Shown piece after piece: positions 44,294 through 52,987 of a stretch of 64,000 nt of DNA. The notes under the pieces are model-generated. The model ran no database searches. It saw nothing but the letters and a program-made list of their open reading frames with translations, and was not told the origin of the DNA. This DNA comes from Aquibacillus salsiterrae (lineage in GTDB: Bacteria; Bacillota; Bacilli; Bacillales; Amphibacillaceae). Within the stretch, counting starts at the first letter, position 1. Each line of letters starts with the position of its first letter. The stretch lies in the NCBI RefSeq assembly GCF_028416595.1, contig NZ_JAMQKC010000002.1, forward strand, positions 124,001 through 188,000. Reading direction: 5' to 3'. A program made the position numbers and the translations under genes.

Positions 44294-44407
44294 ATGGAAA
44301 ATCACCAATCCTTTAACTACTTAAAATCAAAGTTTGAAATTGCGCTGGACAGACAGCTAACGGAGAGAGAAATATTATTTGTGAGGTGGTTAATAACACT
44401 TCAATAA
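44294..44407 (+). CDS. small 37-residue protein
   Basis: The ORF encodes 37 residues, including FNYLKSKFEIALDRQL and TEREILFVRWLITLQ, with an amphipathic helical pattern. GGGGGAAG lies 5 bases before the ATG, and a good promoter stands upstream, so translation is probable. I recognise no family. It faces the Sda-like gene, whose stop is 16 bases away. A small regulatory protein is a reasonable guess, nothing more. Confidence 0.55.
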   Translation: MENHQSFNYLKSKFEIALDRQLTEREILFVRWLITLQ

Positions 44408-44422
44408 AGTGCAGTTTGGTCC

Positions 44423-44560
44423 TTAGCGAATGATGATAATACCTCTCTTATCAAGTTCATTTTTGAGCATAAGAATAAAATCTGTATCAAGTTCCATTTC
44501 CAGTGACTTCAAATAAGAGTCAACCAACATTTCATCTTTCAAGTCCTCAAAAGCTCCCAC
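44423..44560 (-). CDS. sda: Sda-like sporulation checkpoint protein
   Basis: A protein of 45-48 residues matching Sda, the helical-hairpin inhibitor of sporulation kinase KinA. The sequence LKDEMLVDSYLKSLEMELD, then DFILMLKNELDKRG, aligns with LSDELLIESYFKATEMNLN, then DFIELIENEIKRRS, of Bacillus subtilis as I recall it. The GTG at 44560 is preferred because AAAAAAGG lies 9 bases upstream; an ATG at 44569 would overlap that site. Sda links DNA replication state to sporulation, which supports a spore-forming host. A DnaA box was not clearly found. Confidence 0.72.
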   Translation of the reverse strand: MGAFEDLKDEMLVDSYLKSLEMELDTDFILMLKNELDKRGIIIIR

Positions 44561-44704
44561 AAGGTTCATCCTTTTTTAAATAGAGTGTTACATAAAGTGT
44601 ACTACAACAATACTTAAGAGTATATATGTTTCTTTTTTTACTATTTAAAAGTATAGTTATGTTGATTGAAATTGGTCGTTTAACGGTGAAGCTTTCAACT
44701 ACGA

Positions 44705-44739
44705 TATAATAGACAATGAAACTAATGAAAGCGTTTAAT
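44705..44739 (+). promoter_or_regulatory. -10 box and cre-like site before the cupin isomerase gene
   Basis: TATAAT lies at 44705-44710. ATGAAAGCGTTTAAT at 44725-44739 keeps the cre core TGAAAGCG but ends in AT rather than CA. CcpA bound here would stop elongation just after the start of transcription. Confidence 0.5.
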
Positions 44740-44775
44740 ATTTTAATCAATCCAATACGAAAGGAGACGAAGCAT

Positions 44776-45972
44776 ATGTCGACAACAATAATCAATCAAG
44801 CATTTGAGGCAGGAGAAGGCGTGTTCCGTCTAGTACCAAATTTTATCCCTAGACGTTTCGGGGAGCCGGGTCATCGTTTGCGACTGCATCCAGATGACTA
44901 TTATCCGTTTGGGCTAAAACGTGGTGCCATTAAGGAACGGTGGTTTTGCTCGGTCGTTCCAGCAATGAATGGGGAGGACGCACCAGACGATGAGGGATTA
45001 AGCTATGTCGTAGTCCCAGGGAGTGAAAATGAGCGCTTTTCTTTTCGGGAGGCTGTTTCATCATTAGGAAAAGACCTCATTGGTGATGAGTTATATAGGA
45101 AGCATGGGACGTGGCCAATGTTTGCGAAATTTTTTGATTATAAGACGCCGCTTTTTCATCACCTTCACCCAATGCAAAAGCACGCAGAACTGGTCGGGAA
45201 AATGGCCAAGCCGGAAGCTTACTACTTTCCTAGACAGTTAAACAATCATCCGGGTGATTTTCCAGTAACGTATTTCGGATTTGACCCTAGTGTCACGATT
45301 GAGGAAGTGAAGGAACGTTTATTACAGTTTGAAGCGACAGACACAAGAATTACAGAATTGTCTCGAGCATTTCGCATCCAGCTTGGGACAGGCTGGTACA
45401 TCCCAGCAGGGGTTGTCCATGCACCAGGTTCCTATTTAACGTATGAGCCACAGTTAAATAGTGATGTGAATGCCGTGTTTGAAAATGTCGTTGCTGGTGA
45501 CAACTACGACTACCATTTCTTAGTAGAAAATTGTCCACCTGAAAAGCAGCAGGATATTGATTTTGTTTTAGAATTAATGGACTGGGACAAGAATATTGAC
45601 CCAGATTTTAAAAAGCACTATTTCCGACCACCGGTAGAAGTACGGGCGGAATCAGGTCTGTATGATGAAAAATGGATTACGTACGGCAACGAATATTTTG
45701 GTGCAAAAGAGCTAACAATCGAACCAGGTCAAACCGTCACGTTAAAGGATAGTACCGCATATGGGGCTGTCGTTATTCAAGGGCATGGTAAGTTTGGAGC
45801 TCATGACTGTGAAGCAGCTCAAATGATTCGTTTTGGCAACCTAACAGCAGATGAATTTTTCATAAGTGAAACTGCTGCAAAACAAGGGATTGTCATTACT
45901 AATCATAGTAAAACAGAGCCACTTGTTATGTTAAAGCATGTTGCGGAAAATAATCAAGAGTTTCCGAGATAA
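44776..45972 (+). CDS. mannose-6-phosphate isomerase-like cupin protein
   Basis: A 398-residue cytoplasmic protein resembling type I phosphomannose isomerase, with two cupin halves. The metal site is suggested by FHHLHPMQKHAE near residue 133 and the later His of PAGVVHAPGSY. Such proteins interconvert mannose-6-phosphate and fructose-6-phosphate or act on related sugars such as lyxose. It is longer than short ManA of Bacillus (about 315), so a different aldose-ketose substrate is possible. ATG 44776 has AAAGGAGA upstream at good spacing; earlier in-frame ATGs (44716, 44725) lack sites. It is transcribed alone and ends at a terminator. Confidence 0.75.
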   Translation: MSTTIINQAFEAGEGVFRLVPNFIPRRFGEPGHRLRLHPDDYYPFGLKRGAIKERWFCSVVPAMNGEDAPDDEGLSYVVVPGSENERFSFREAVSSLGKDLIGDELYRKHGTWPMFAKFFDYKTPLFHHLHPMQKHAELVGKMAKPEAYYFPRQLNNHPGDFPVTYFGFDPSVTIEEVKERLLQFEATDTRITELSRAFRIQLGTGWYIPAGVVHAPGSYLTYEPQLNSDVNAVFENVVAGDNYDYHFLVENCPPEKQQDIDFVLELMDWDKNIDPDFKKHYFRPPVEVRAESGLYDEKWITYGNEYFGAKELTIEPGQTVTLKDSTAYGAVVIQGHGKFGAHDCEAAQMIRFGNLTADEFFISETAAKQGIVITNHSKTEPLVMLKHVAENNQEFPR

Positions 45973-45990
45973 CGTGAAATAGACGATGAA

Positions 45991-46026
45991 AGGGGTGGTG
46001 CATGTTAATGCACCACCCTTCTTAAA
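45991..46026. terminator. terminator between the isomerase and pectate lyase genes
   Basis: A perfect 10-bp stem (GGGTGGTGCA with TGCACCACCC) has a 6-base loop and is followed by TTCTT. It may act on both convergent genes. Confidence 0.8.
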
Positions 46027-46028
46027 CA

Positions 46029-49000
46029 TTATTTAACAGTTATAGTAGTTGTAGCTCTAAACTTTTGTCCGTTGGTTAGTTTACCAGTAACCACTAATTC
46101 TTGTTCCCCTTGTTCGAGAATATTCAGTAGTTGTTGACGTGGAAAAACTACTTTGTATTCTTTCACACCATCATCGTCAAAATCCACGATTGGATCATTC
46201 TTTTGTTTCGTAGCTGGAGCCACTTCGTCATTTAGCAAGATACTATCAAAATCGATGTCATCTAGTATGCTGTCATTGGCAAACTGAACATATGCAGTTA
46301 GAGCAGCATTGTTATTTTCTTTAGCTTTCTCACTTTTCTTTTCGTTAAGCTTTAAGACAGTTGGACGGAATTCGACTTCAGCCATAACATTTGGTATATA
46401 AGATAAGAAATCTCCCCAAATAATATTTGCTTCTAATCCAGCTACCGTCTTATCTCGTTCATATGGTATTTCCGGATTAAGACTTACAAAGTTTTCTTCG
46501 GTCAAAATATCACCAGAAGCATTCTTAGATATTTCTCCATCGAAGAAGTAGTTATCATCTGACTCAGCATATTCAGGATATGAATCTGGTGTGTTGATAA
46601 CGTTTTGATAGGACATAACACCACTTAACTGAAACGCTTCTTCAATTCCATCGTAAGTAGAAAAGTCAATATTTTTACCATTGTTGTAAGCGACGATATT
46701 TTCTGCAATTACACCTGGATTACTGTTGCTAGTGAAGCCAGTTGCACCGTTGTTAAACGCGATACTGTTACGGATAATGTGTGGTACGTAAACACCTTCA
46801 CCACCCAGTTTAAACCCGTTCTTGTCACCTTCACCAACCGTGCCATCTGTTAGTGTGCCGTTACCATAAGCGATACTGTCCTCAATAATTACAGCACCAA
46901 TGGCGCCTGAGCCAACTTTAGTATATAAGTCATAACCGTCGTCAATGTTGTTGTGAGAAATGGTTCCGCGGAAAATATTACCATCACCAACTGTTAATTT
47001 TGCTGCAAATCCATCACCATTATTTTGTGAAGGATCAGCATTATCAAACGACTCACTGTTTAAAATGAGGTTGTTTGATGGCCATTCAGCCCGTGGTGCA
47101 CTTGCATCTGTTCTACTAATCTGTAGTCCGGTGTCACCGTTTTCATAGAATCTGCTGTCCTCAACAATGTTATTGCTTCCGCCGACGACAAATCCTTTTG
47201 TATTGGCAGCAGAACGAGCAAAATCAATACCTTTTACATGCCAGTAGTTACCACTGAGTATGCCGCCTTCTGAGCGCTTGTCGAAGTCAATAACAGGGCG
47301 TGCGCCTTCAGCTGCTACTAGATATTTTCTTGCATCAGCTGTACCGTCATTGTATTTAGAGATTTCTAGTTTGGAATCTCTTACATAGTTACCACCTGCA
47401 ACAATAATTTTTTGACCTGGTTGCACGTATTCAATGGCAGTGTCTAAATCAAGTGGGTTGCCTGCAGTTCCGTCGCCATCACTTGTACCATCTGGAGCAA
47501 CATAGATATCAGCCCCATCTCGGAAAGTTTTCATAGAAACAGTAAAGTTCTTTACAATCTTTTCGTAGGAAGTTAAATATTGTGTATCATCTGGCAAGAA
47601 CGTTATGCTGAAGTTTGTGTCAGTATTTTCAGTAAGCTTAGCAGGTACTTCAACCAGTTCCCCTTGTGTAACTTCCAAGTTGCTACCAATTACTTCTTGA
47701 CCAGCCTTAACGGTTACTGTTCCGGCAACATTAGATTTTAATAATAGTTCATAGTCTTCCTCAGATGCTTTATCACGAGATACGATATCAAGAGTTGGTG
47801 CCACTGGTTCAGCAGGTGGATCCACTTTTGGTGCATCTGTTGCTGCTGCAGTAACATCAAAGTCTATATTGTACACTTCAATGTCTGCTTTACGTGCTGT
47901 ATAGAATCCTACATAAATTTTGTCATCTTGGACGTTTAGAATGTCTGGCTCAAAGAAAATAGCTTCTTCGCCATCATTTATTTGGCCAGTGAATCCACTG
48001 TTTGTTTTAGATAATGTTAAACGGTAATCTTGGGCTGGATAGGTATTTTCTGTTGTAGGCTTTCCTACTTGTAGCATTTGCTTTTGAACACCTTTACTAC
48101 CAGCACCATCAGAAGATTCTACCCCAGTACGGATGAATAATTGTGTACCATTATCCTCTTGTGTACCGCCGCTAAATCCACCAACAGCTGCAATGTTAGA
48201 AGCAAACACACTACTATTGTCATTTTCGCCAATGGCGTCACGGGCCATTATCCCAAATGATTCTTGACCATCGTGTGGATCTTTTGCGTAATCGTTTACT
48301 TTAATGTCAGCAGATAGAGTGAAATTATCATCTTCCGCATCGATTTCAGTGTAATAGAAGGTAATACCGTCATGGTCGCCAGTAATTTTTCCTGAACTAT
48401 TACCTTCTGCAACAATCTTGATTCCACCATTGTCAAGTTCTTCGATGTAGTTCGTATCTGATCCAGTTGACTGTCCAAATTGGATTTCTTTCCATTCGAC
48501 ATTTGCTTCATCACGAACAGTTACATCATAAGAAGTGGGTTCAATCGTTGTGTCTTTCGGGTTAACAGTAATTGTATACACGCCAGCATTTTCACTAACA
48601 AAGTTGGAAGAGTCAACTCCATAATCATCTGAAGCCAAAACTTCTTCGTCACCGTTATCATATACTTTAGATACCTCTAGACTATCAGAATTGAAAGTAT
48701 CACCAACGGTAAATGTTGTTTGAGGATAGTCGGTAACACGAATCTCGACAAGCTCCTTTTCCTTTACGTTGACAGGGAATGTTGCTTCTTTGTTTTTGTG
48801 ATACACCGTTACTTCTTTATCACCAACTGTAGAAGTATCAAGCTCTGAGACGGCAAATTCATCACGTGTTAACCGAACAGAAGCCCCATCGCTATATTCA
48901 GCTTCAACAACAATTCCATCCAAGTCTAACTCATCACCAAGATAATATTGTATTTTTTCGGGGAGCTGAGTTACTTCCAAGGTTTCTAACGTTGCATCAC

Positions 49001-50189
49001 TTACATTCACGTTAAATTCGGTTGTAACACCTTCAGCTTCTGTTGATCGAATAGTAACAATTTTCTCGCCGGAATCATCAAACGTAAAGTCTGAGTCAAT
49101 TGCTACTCCACCGATTTCAAACGTATAGTCGTCACTTGATAATACTTCCGTGTAGTATCCGTCATTATAAGATCCTATAACGACCAAGCCTAGTGAATCA
49201 AAACGATCTCCTAAATAATAATCTGATTTAGCTGGATAATATTTCACTTCCATATTTGTCAAAGCAAGTTCAATTATTTCTAAATTAACGGTTGTTTCTG
49301 CACCGTTATAATTAATCGTAATCGTGTTTGTGCCCGGAGAACTACTGTCAAAGCCAGTGACGATTAAGTCTTGTGCGGAAACCTCAGTTTCGGTATTATC
49401 ATCATTCACAGCAGTAACTTTTAATCCATCTAACTCAAGCTCTTCACCTACGAGATACTCTGTCTTCATGTCAGAGGCATCAGCATCAAGTGAAGAAGTT
49501 TTCACATCAGAGACATTTACCTCGGTATTAGAGAAAGTGATTTTGCCGTTTCGGGCAACAAACAAACCGACATAGATTTGTTCTGAGAGAGCATTTTCTA
49601 ATTTAAACGTTTCACTTTCACCATTCGAGGTGACTACAAAGGTATCTCCTGATTTTCTAATTTCTAAATCATAAGACTCTCCAGTTGCAGGTCCAACATT
49701 GTCTTGGAAAACATCTAATTTAGTTAGACCGCCGCCATTGTATCCGTCTTTACTGTAAAATCCACGCATGTCCCCGTCTAATCCACCAACCGCTACATAG
49801 TTATGACGATTCTTACCACCAGTATCTTCACCAATTTTGTCAAGTATCATTAGACCAAAAGCTCGCTGACCATCGGGACTGTAAGAATCAGCATATGCCG
49901 TTGTCTTTATTGTGAAATTATCAGCGGCATTCAAGGTTAAATATTGCAAAGACACGCCTATTTCATTACTTGCGATTTTTCCACCCTCAGCAAGCATTGT
50001 AAGTGATCCATCACCATTGTTTGTCGGGGATTGATTTTTGCTATCGCTTGTATTAGAACCAAATGAAGCAAAATTCCAATCTGTACTATTGTTATAGGTT
50101 GTTGCAAACACTGTTAGATTCAAGTTGGCAAACAGCATGAAAAAGATAGCAATAATTGCTATGTTTCTGCTCGATCGTCGTTTTTTCAT
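46029..50189 (-). CDS. large secreted pectate lyase, PL9 type, multidomain
   Basis: A 1386-residue exported enzyme. After a signal peptide (about 1-29) comes a first beta-sandwich-like module (about 30-232), four Ig-like Big_3-type repeats (about 233-560; YYLGDELDLDGIVVEAEYSD), a second copy of the first module (about 565-795), a linker region, and a right-handed beta-helix (about 905-1280) like polysaccharide lyase family 9. The probable catalytic region is NNGDGFAAKLTVGDGN with its Lys, plus NNIDDGYDLYTK. It cleaves pectin or polygalacturonate outside the cell by elimination. No SLH module is seen, so it is probably released or held by its extra modules. AAGGA stands 11 bases before the ATG. 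Confidence 0.85.
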   Translation of the reverse strand: MKKRRSSRNIAIIAIFFMLFANLNLTVFATTYNNSTDWNFASFGSNTSDSKNQSPTNNGDGSLTMLAEGGKIASNEIGVSLQYLTLNAADNFTIKTTAYADSYSPDGQRAFGLMILDKIGEDTGGKNRHNYVAVGGLDGDMRGFYSKDGYNGGGLTKLDVFQDNVGPATGESYDLEIRKSGDTFVVTSNGESETFKLENALSEQIYVGLFVARNGKITFSNTEVNVSDVKTSSLDADASDMKTEYLVGEELELDGLKVTAVNDDNTETEVSAQDLIVTGFDSSSPGTNTITINYNGAETTVNLEIIELALTNMEVKYYPAKSDYYLGDRFDSLGLVVIGSYNDGYYTEVLSSDDYTFEIGGVAIDSDFTFDDSGEKIVTIRSTEAEGVTTEFNVNVSDATLETLEVTQLPEKIQYYLGDELDLDGIVVEAEYSDGASVRLTRDEFAVSELDTSTVGDKEVTVYHKNKEATFPVNVKEKELVEIRVTDYPQTTFTVGDTFNSDSLEVSKVYDNGDEEVLASDDYGVDSSNFVSENAGVYTITVNPKDTTIEPTSYDVTVRDEANVEWKEIQFGQSTGSDTNYIEELDNGGIKIVAEGNSSGKITGDHDGITFYYTEIDAEDDNFTLSADIKVNDYAKDPHDGQESFGIMARDAIGENDNSSVFASNIAAVGGFSGGTQEDNGTQLFIRTGVESSDGAGSKGVQKQMLQVGKPTTENTYPAQDYRLTLSKTNSGFTGQINDGEEAIFFEPDILNVQDDKIYVGFYTARKADIEVYNIDFDVTAAATDAPKVDPPAEPVAPTLDIVSRDKASEEDYELLLKSNVAGTVTVKAGQEVIGSNLEVTQGELVEVPAKLTENTDTNFSITFLPDDTQYLTSYEKIVKNFTVSMKTFRDGADIYVAPDGTSDGDGTAGNPLDLDTAIEYVQPGQKIIVAGGNYVRDSKLEISKYNDGTADARKYLVAAEGARPVIDFDKRSEGGILSGNYWHVKGIDFARSAANTKGFVVGGSNNIVEDSRFYENGDTGLQISRTDASAPRAEWPSNNLILNSESFDNADPSQNNGDGFAAKLTVGDGNIFRGTISHNNIDDGYDLYTKVGSGAIGAVIIEDSIAYGNGTLTDGTVGEGDKNGFKLGGEGVYVPHIIRNSIAFNNGATGFTSNSNPGVIAENIVAYNNGKNIDFSTYDGIEEAFQLSGVMSYQNVINTPDSYPEYAESDDNYFFDGEISKNASGDILTEENFVSLNPEIPYERDKTVAGLEANIIWGDFLSYIPNVMAEVEFRPTVLKLNEKKSEKAKENNNAALTAYVQFANDSILDDIDFDSILLNDEVAPATKQKNDPIVDFDDDGVKEYKVVFPRQQLLNILEQGEQELVVTGKLTNGQKFRATTTITVK

Positions 50190-50225
50190 CCAATAATCGC
50201 TCCTTATTTAATTTTTTAGCTACAG

Positions 50226-50318
50226 CCACGTCCAGTTTCAGTGCCTAGCCCCTCGGGGTCGTAAGTCAATCCTCTACATGGCATTCTTAAATCAGCTTAA
50301 GTATTAGTAAGCTCGAGT
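50226..50318 (+). repeat. dispersed palindromic repeat, central fragment
   Basis: GTGCCTAGCCCCTCGGGGTC and GTAAGTCAATCCTCTACATG match the left-centre of the family. It lies just upstream of the pectate lyase gene, between its promoter and its start. Confidence 0.6.
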
Positions 50319-50464
50319 CCAACACCTCCTATAAAATAATTAAGATTACTAGGCCTAGTATCTTGGGTATGCTTCGATTCGGAATGTGATTCATGGAGTT
50401 AAGTTAGTGGTTGAATGTGGAAGTACTTCAAAATAACAACGTTGTGATTATAAATTATCTAATT

Positions 50465-50480
50465 ATGTAAGCGCTGTCAA
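50465..50480 (-). promoter_or_regulatory. cre site overlapping the -35 box of the pectate lyase promoter
   Basis: On the plus strand ATGTAAGCGCTGTCA matches WTGNAANCGNWNNCA fully. On the minus strand the same bases contain TTGACA (50480-50475), with GATAAT 15 bases on as a possible -10. CcpA would compete with RNA polymerase, which suits a secreted depolymerase. The start lies about 275 bases downstream, so the leader is long. Confidence 0.7.
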
Positions 50481-50630
50481 TGGAATCTCTGAATTTTAGA
50501 GTATACTTTACTGACTTTTAAACATATATAGGCCAAAGGTTTCAGATAGAGGTGGGACATTTGGTATTAAATCTTTATAAATACTTGATAATGATAATTA
50601 GACCACTATATTTGTATCTTAGCGTAGAAA

Positions 50631-50653
50631 AAAACCCGCTTTTGGCGGGTTTT
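50631..50653 (-). terminator. terminator after the SLH-DUF5050 gene
   Basis: A perfect 9-bp stem (AAAACCCGC with GCGGGTTTT) with a 5-base loop continues on the minus strand into a T-run. Confidence 0.85.
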
Positions 50654-50674
50654 ACAATGATTCACATTTTCTAT

Positions 50675-52150
50675 TTACTCAAAGTCAATCGTAATTGGAA
50701 TCTGTTGGTATGATTCTCCGTTCAAGTCCATTGTGTACCATTGGTAGGTTTCGTCGCTTTCATTATATCCAAAGTGATAGATTAAATTATCCAAGATCAT
50801 TGGAAATACTCTGTAGTTTTGATCAGAAAGCTGCGTTTCTTTAGAGGTACTAAGAAAATATTTAAACATCGTACCGTCTTGATAGTCCGCATAATAAATG
50901 ACCCCGTTCAAATAGTTATAGCTTTGGGCAGGAGTGGCAATCACTTGTTCATTACCGGTTCCATCATCATTCACTCGATAAATAGTGCGTCCGTCACTTT
51001 CATTCAGATAAAAGATTGACTGGTCTGCATGAATTAACGACAATGCGTCGACACCATCAATTAGCTGCTTTTTATTTTTACCATCTAAATCGAGTTGATA
51101 AATGCCATTCTTGTCAGAGAAATAAATTTTCCCTGCATCAACGATAAATGTTAAATCAGATCCATTTCCATCGACGAGAAGGCGAGTATCTGTTCCATCC
51201 ATTTTTGCTTTGTAGATGGCCTGGTCATCTCGACTATAGTAATATAACCAGTCGTTATATAGTTGAAGTTCATATGCTTGGCCTTTAACTATTCTTTCTT
51301 TATTAGAGCCATCTGTTTTCATCCGATATATCGAGAAATTATCTGCGGCATTGACATAATAGAGTTGATTACGAACAACGTTTAGAAAGATAACATTGGA
51401 CGATTGATCATCAGCAAGTCGGATAATATCAGATTGGTCTCTGTTGTATTTCCATATCCCAACGTCACCATAGAAGGTCCAGTCACCTTTAACAGCAAAA
51501 TTAGCACCATTGCTAATGTTTCCGTGGTAATTGCCAACAACAGGTGTCTTAAAAGAGTCATCTAATAGTTTTGCCATAAATACTGCAAAATGGGCTCTAC
51601 TAATATTTGCTGAAAGTTTAAAAGTATTGTTCCCATACCCATTAGTAATATTGTTGGCTGCGAGCTTTTGAACATACTCCCTTTTTGGGTCGTCAGCTGG
51701 GATATCGTCAAATTCTCCACCATACTCTCCGTCAAGTTGATAGGCATTTACTAGAATGACAGCCATTTGTCCTCGAGTTAGTGGAGTAAACGGATCGAAG
51801 CTACCATCTGGTTTTCCTCTAATGAATCCTAACTCTACTGCCTTAGCAACTTCTTCATAGCCGTAATCTCCTGGCTTCATGTCGCTAAACCCAGGATTAG
51901 TTGTGTTGGTAATGTCCACACCCATTTCATTTAAAATCATCTGAACCGCTTGAAGTCGGGTAACCGGGTTATTTGGCTTAAAAGAACCATCCGGATACCC
52001 TTTAATCACCTGACTGGTAGCTAGAAAGTTAATTTCTGCTTCATATAGATCCACGTCATTAAAGCTATTGGCGTTCACTGTCTTGGGCAATAAGGAAAGG
52101 AAAGCTATCATCCCAATTGTAAAAAGTAAAGAAACTAGATTTCTATTCAT
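50675..52150 (-). CDS. SLH protein with DUF5050-type propeller domain
   Basis: A 491-residue surface protein. A signal peptide (about 1-27, ending VNANSF) leads into three SLH modules (about 28-205) very like those of the chitinase at 31978, sharing TRLQAVQMILNEMGV and LTRGQMA. The C-terminal 280 residues hold repeated strands such as NWLYYYSRDDQAIYKAKMDG and GKIYFSDKNGIYQLDLDGKN, the pattern of DUF5050 beta-propeller proteins. It may bind a ligand at the cell wall. ATG 52150 with GGAGGA 7 bases upstream is preferred over ATG 52165. Confidence 0.85.
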   Translation of the reverse strand: MNRNLVSLLFTIGMIAFLSLLPKTVNANSFNDVDLYEAEINFLATSQVIKGYPDGSFKPNNPVTRLQAVQMILNEMGVDITNTTNPGFSDMKPGDYGYEEVAKAVELGFIRGKPDGSFDPFTPLTRGQMAVILVNAYQLDGEYGGEFDDIPADDPKREYVQKLAANNITNGYGNNTFKLSANISRAHFAVFMAKLLDDSFKTPVVGNYHGNISNGANFAVKGDWTFYGDVGIWKYNRDQSDIIRLADDQSSNVIFLNVVRNQLYYVNAADNFSIYRMKTDGSNKERIVKGQAYELQLYNDWLYYYSRDDQAIYKAKMDGTDTRLLVDGNGSDLTFIVDAGKIYFSDKNGIYQLDLDGKNKKQLIDGVDALSLIHADQSIFYLNESDGRTIYRVNDDGTGNEQVIATPAQSYNYLNGVIYYADYQDGTMFKYFLSTSKETQLSDQNYRVFPMILDNLIYHFGYNESDETYQWYTMDLNGESYQQIPITIDFE

Positions 52151-52273
52151 CTTTTTTTCCTCCATAATTTAACTAATAGGTTAAGCGTACCATAGAATAA
52201 TTATGTCTAGGGATGGTAGTTTTTGGTTTTTGAATGAAGCTGTGAAAAAAATCATATAAGATAAGGAGAAGAC

Positions 52274-52450
52274 ATGTTTGGAAAGGGTGGTTTTTTGTTT
52301 CAATGGATATTTGGAAATAGGAATAAGTGTTTTATTTGTAACAAGAAAGCATATCAACCACAAATGTATTTGGATGACCAAGGCAATCGTGTGAGAGTTT
52401 GCTATAAATGCGTCCCTTACGCAGAAAGACGTGCACTTAGAAAACTTTAA
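52274..52450 (+). CDS. small zinc-ribbon-like protein, 58 residues
   Basis: The ORF encodes 58 residues with two CxxC pairs (CFIC at 19-22 and CYKC at 43-46), spaced as in a zinc ribbon, and a basic tail (ERRALRKL). The N-terminus is hydrophobic/aromatic (GGFLFQWIFG). AAGGAGAA lies 5 bases before the ATG. I do not recognise the family; nucleic-acid or protein binding is an inference. It lies directly before a dispersed repeat, which begins at its stop codon. Confidence 0.65.
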   Translation: MFGKGGFLFQWIFGNRNKCFICNKKAYQPQMYLDDQGNRVRVCYKCVPYAERRALRKL

Positions 52451-52451
52451 A

Positions 52452-52605
52452 AAGACAAGAAAAATTCCAAGAGCTGTCTAGAGCGGGGCTCGCTTAGCCC
52501 ACCTGAGTCTAAAACAATAATTTACATGGAAAAGACCGCCATTCCGCGGCTTGTCTTACAATTTTCATGGGTGGGCAAGTGCGTTCCTGGGTTTTGTAGG
52601 GTATC
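52452..52605 (+). repeat. dispersed palindromic repeat, diverged full-length copy
   Basis: GACAAGAAAAATTCCAAGAG and CTGTCTAGAGCGGGGC mark the left end; AAAGACCGCCATTCCGCGGC marks the centre. The right end is diverged (AAGTGCGTTCCTGGGTTTTG). Confidence 0.65.
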
Positions 52606-52650
52606 TTAGATTCAGGATAACTTTTTGACTACCGATTGAGCATTGTTAAC

Positions 52651-52875
52651 GGTCAAACGGTAGTCAAAGACCGCTATTAACGCCCGACCTACCCCTCGTG
52701 GCGGTCAAACGGTAGTCAAAGACCGCTATTAACGCCCGACCTACCCCTCGCAGCGGTCAAACGGTAGTCAAAGACCGCTATTAACGCCCGACCTACCCCT
52801 CGTGGCGGTCGAACGGTAGTCAAAGACCGCTATTAACGCCCGACCTACCCCTCGTGGCGGTCAAACGGTAGTCAA
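52651..52875 (+). repeat. 52-bp tandem repeat, four units plus a partial fifth
   Basis: Units begin at 52651, 52703, 52755, 52807 and 52859 (the last 17 bases long), each starting GGTCAAACGGTAGTCAAAGA. The units differ at only a few positions (CGTGGC or CGCAGC; one GTCGAAC). Within a unit GCGGTC pairs with GACCGC around a 14-base loop. TTTGACTACCG at 52624-52634 is the inverse of CGGTAGTCAAA in the first unit. The period is not a multiple of three and no ORF crosses it. Confidence 0.95.
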
Positions 52876-52987
52876 TTGTGCTCCACTTCGTACTAAATAA
52901 TGGGAAATATTTCGTATATCTATTTTAATTGGGAAGCCTTACAATACTGTTGTATTAGAAAATACATTTAAAAGGGGAATTTTCCAA

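Noticed and set aside
52651-52875. CRISPR array
   Set aside because: The units are head-to-tail copies of 52 bp with no variable spacers and no cas genes nearby.
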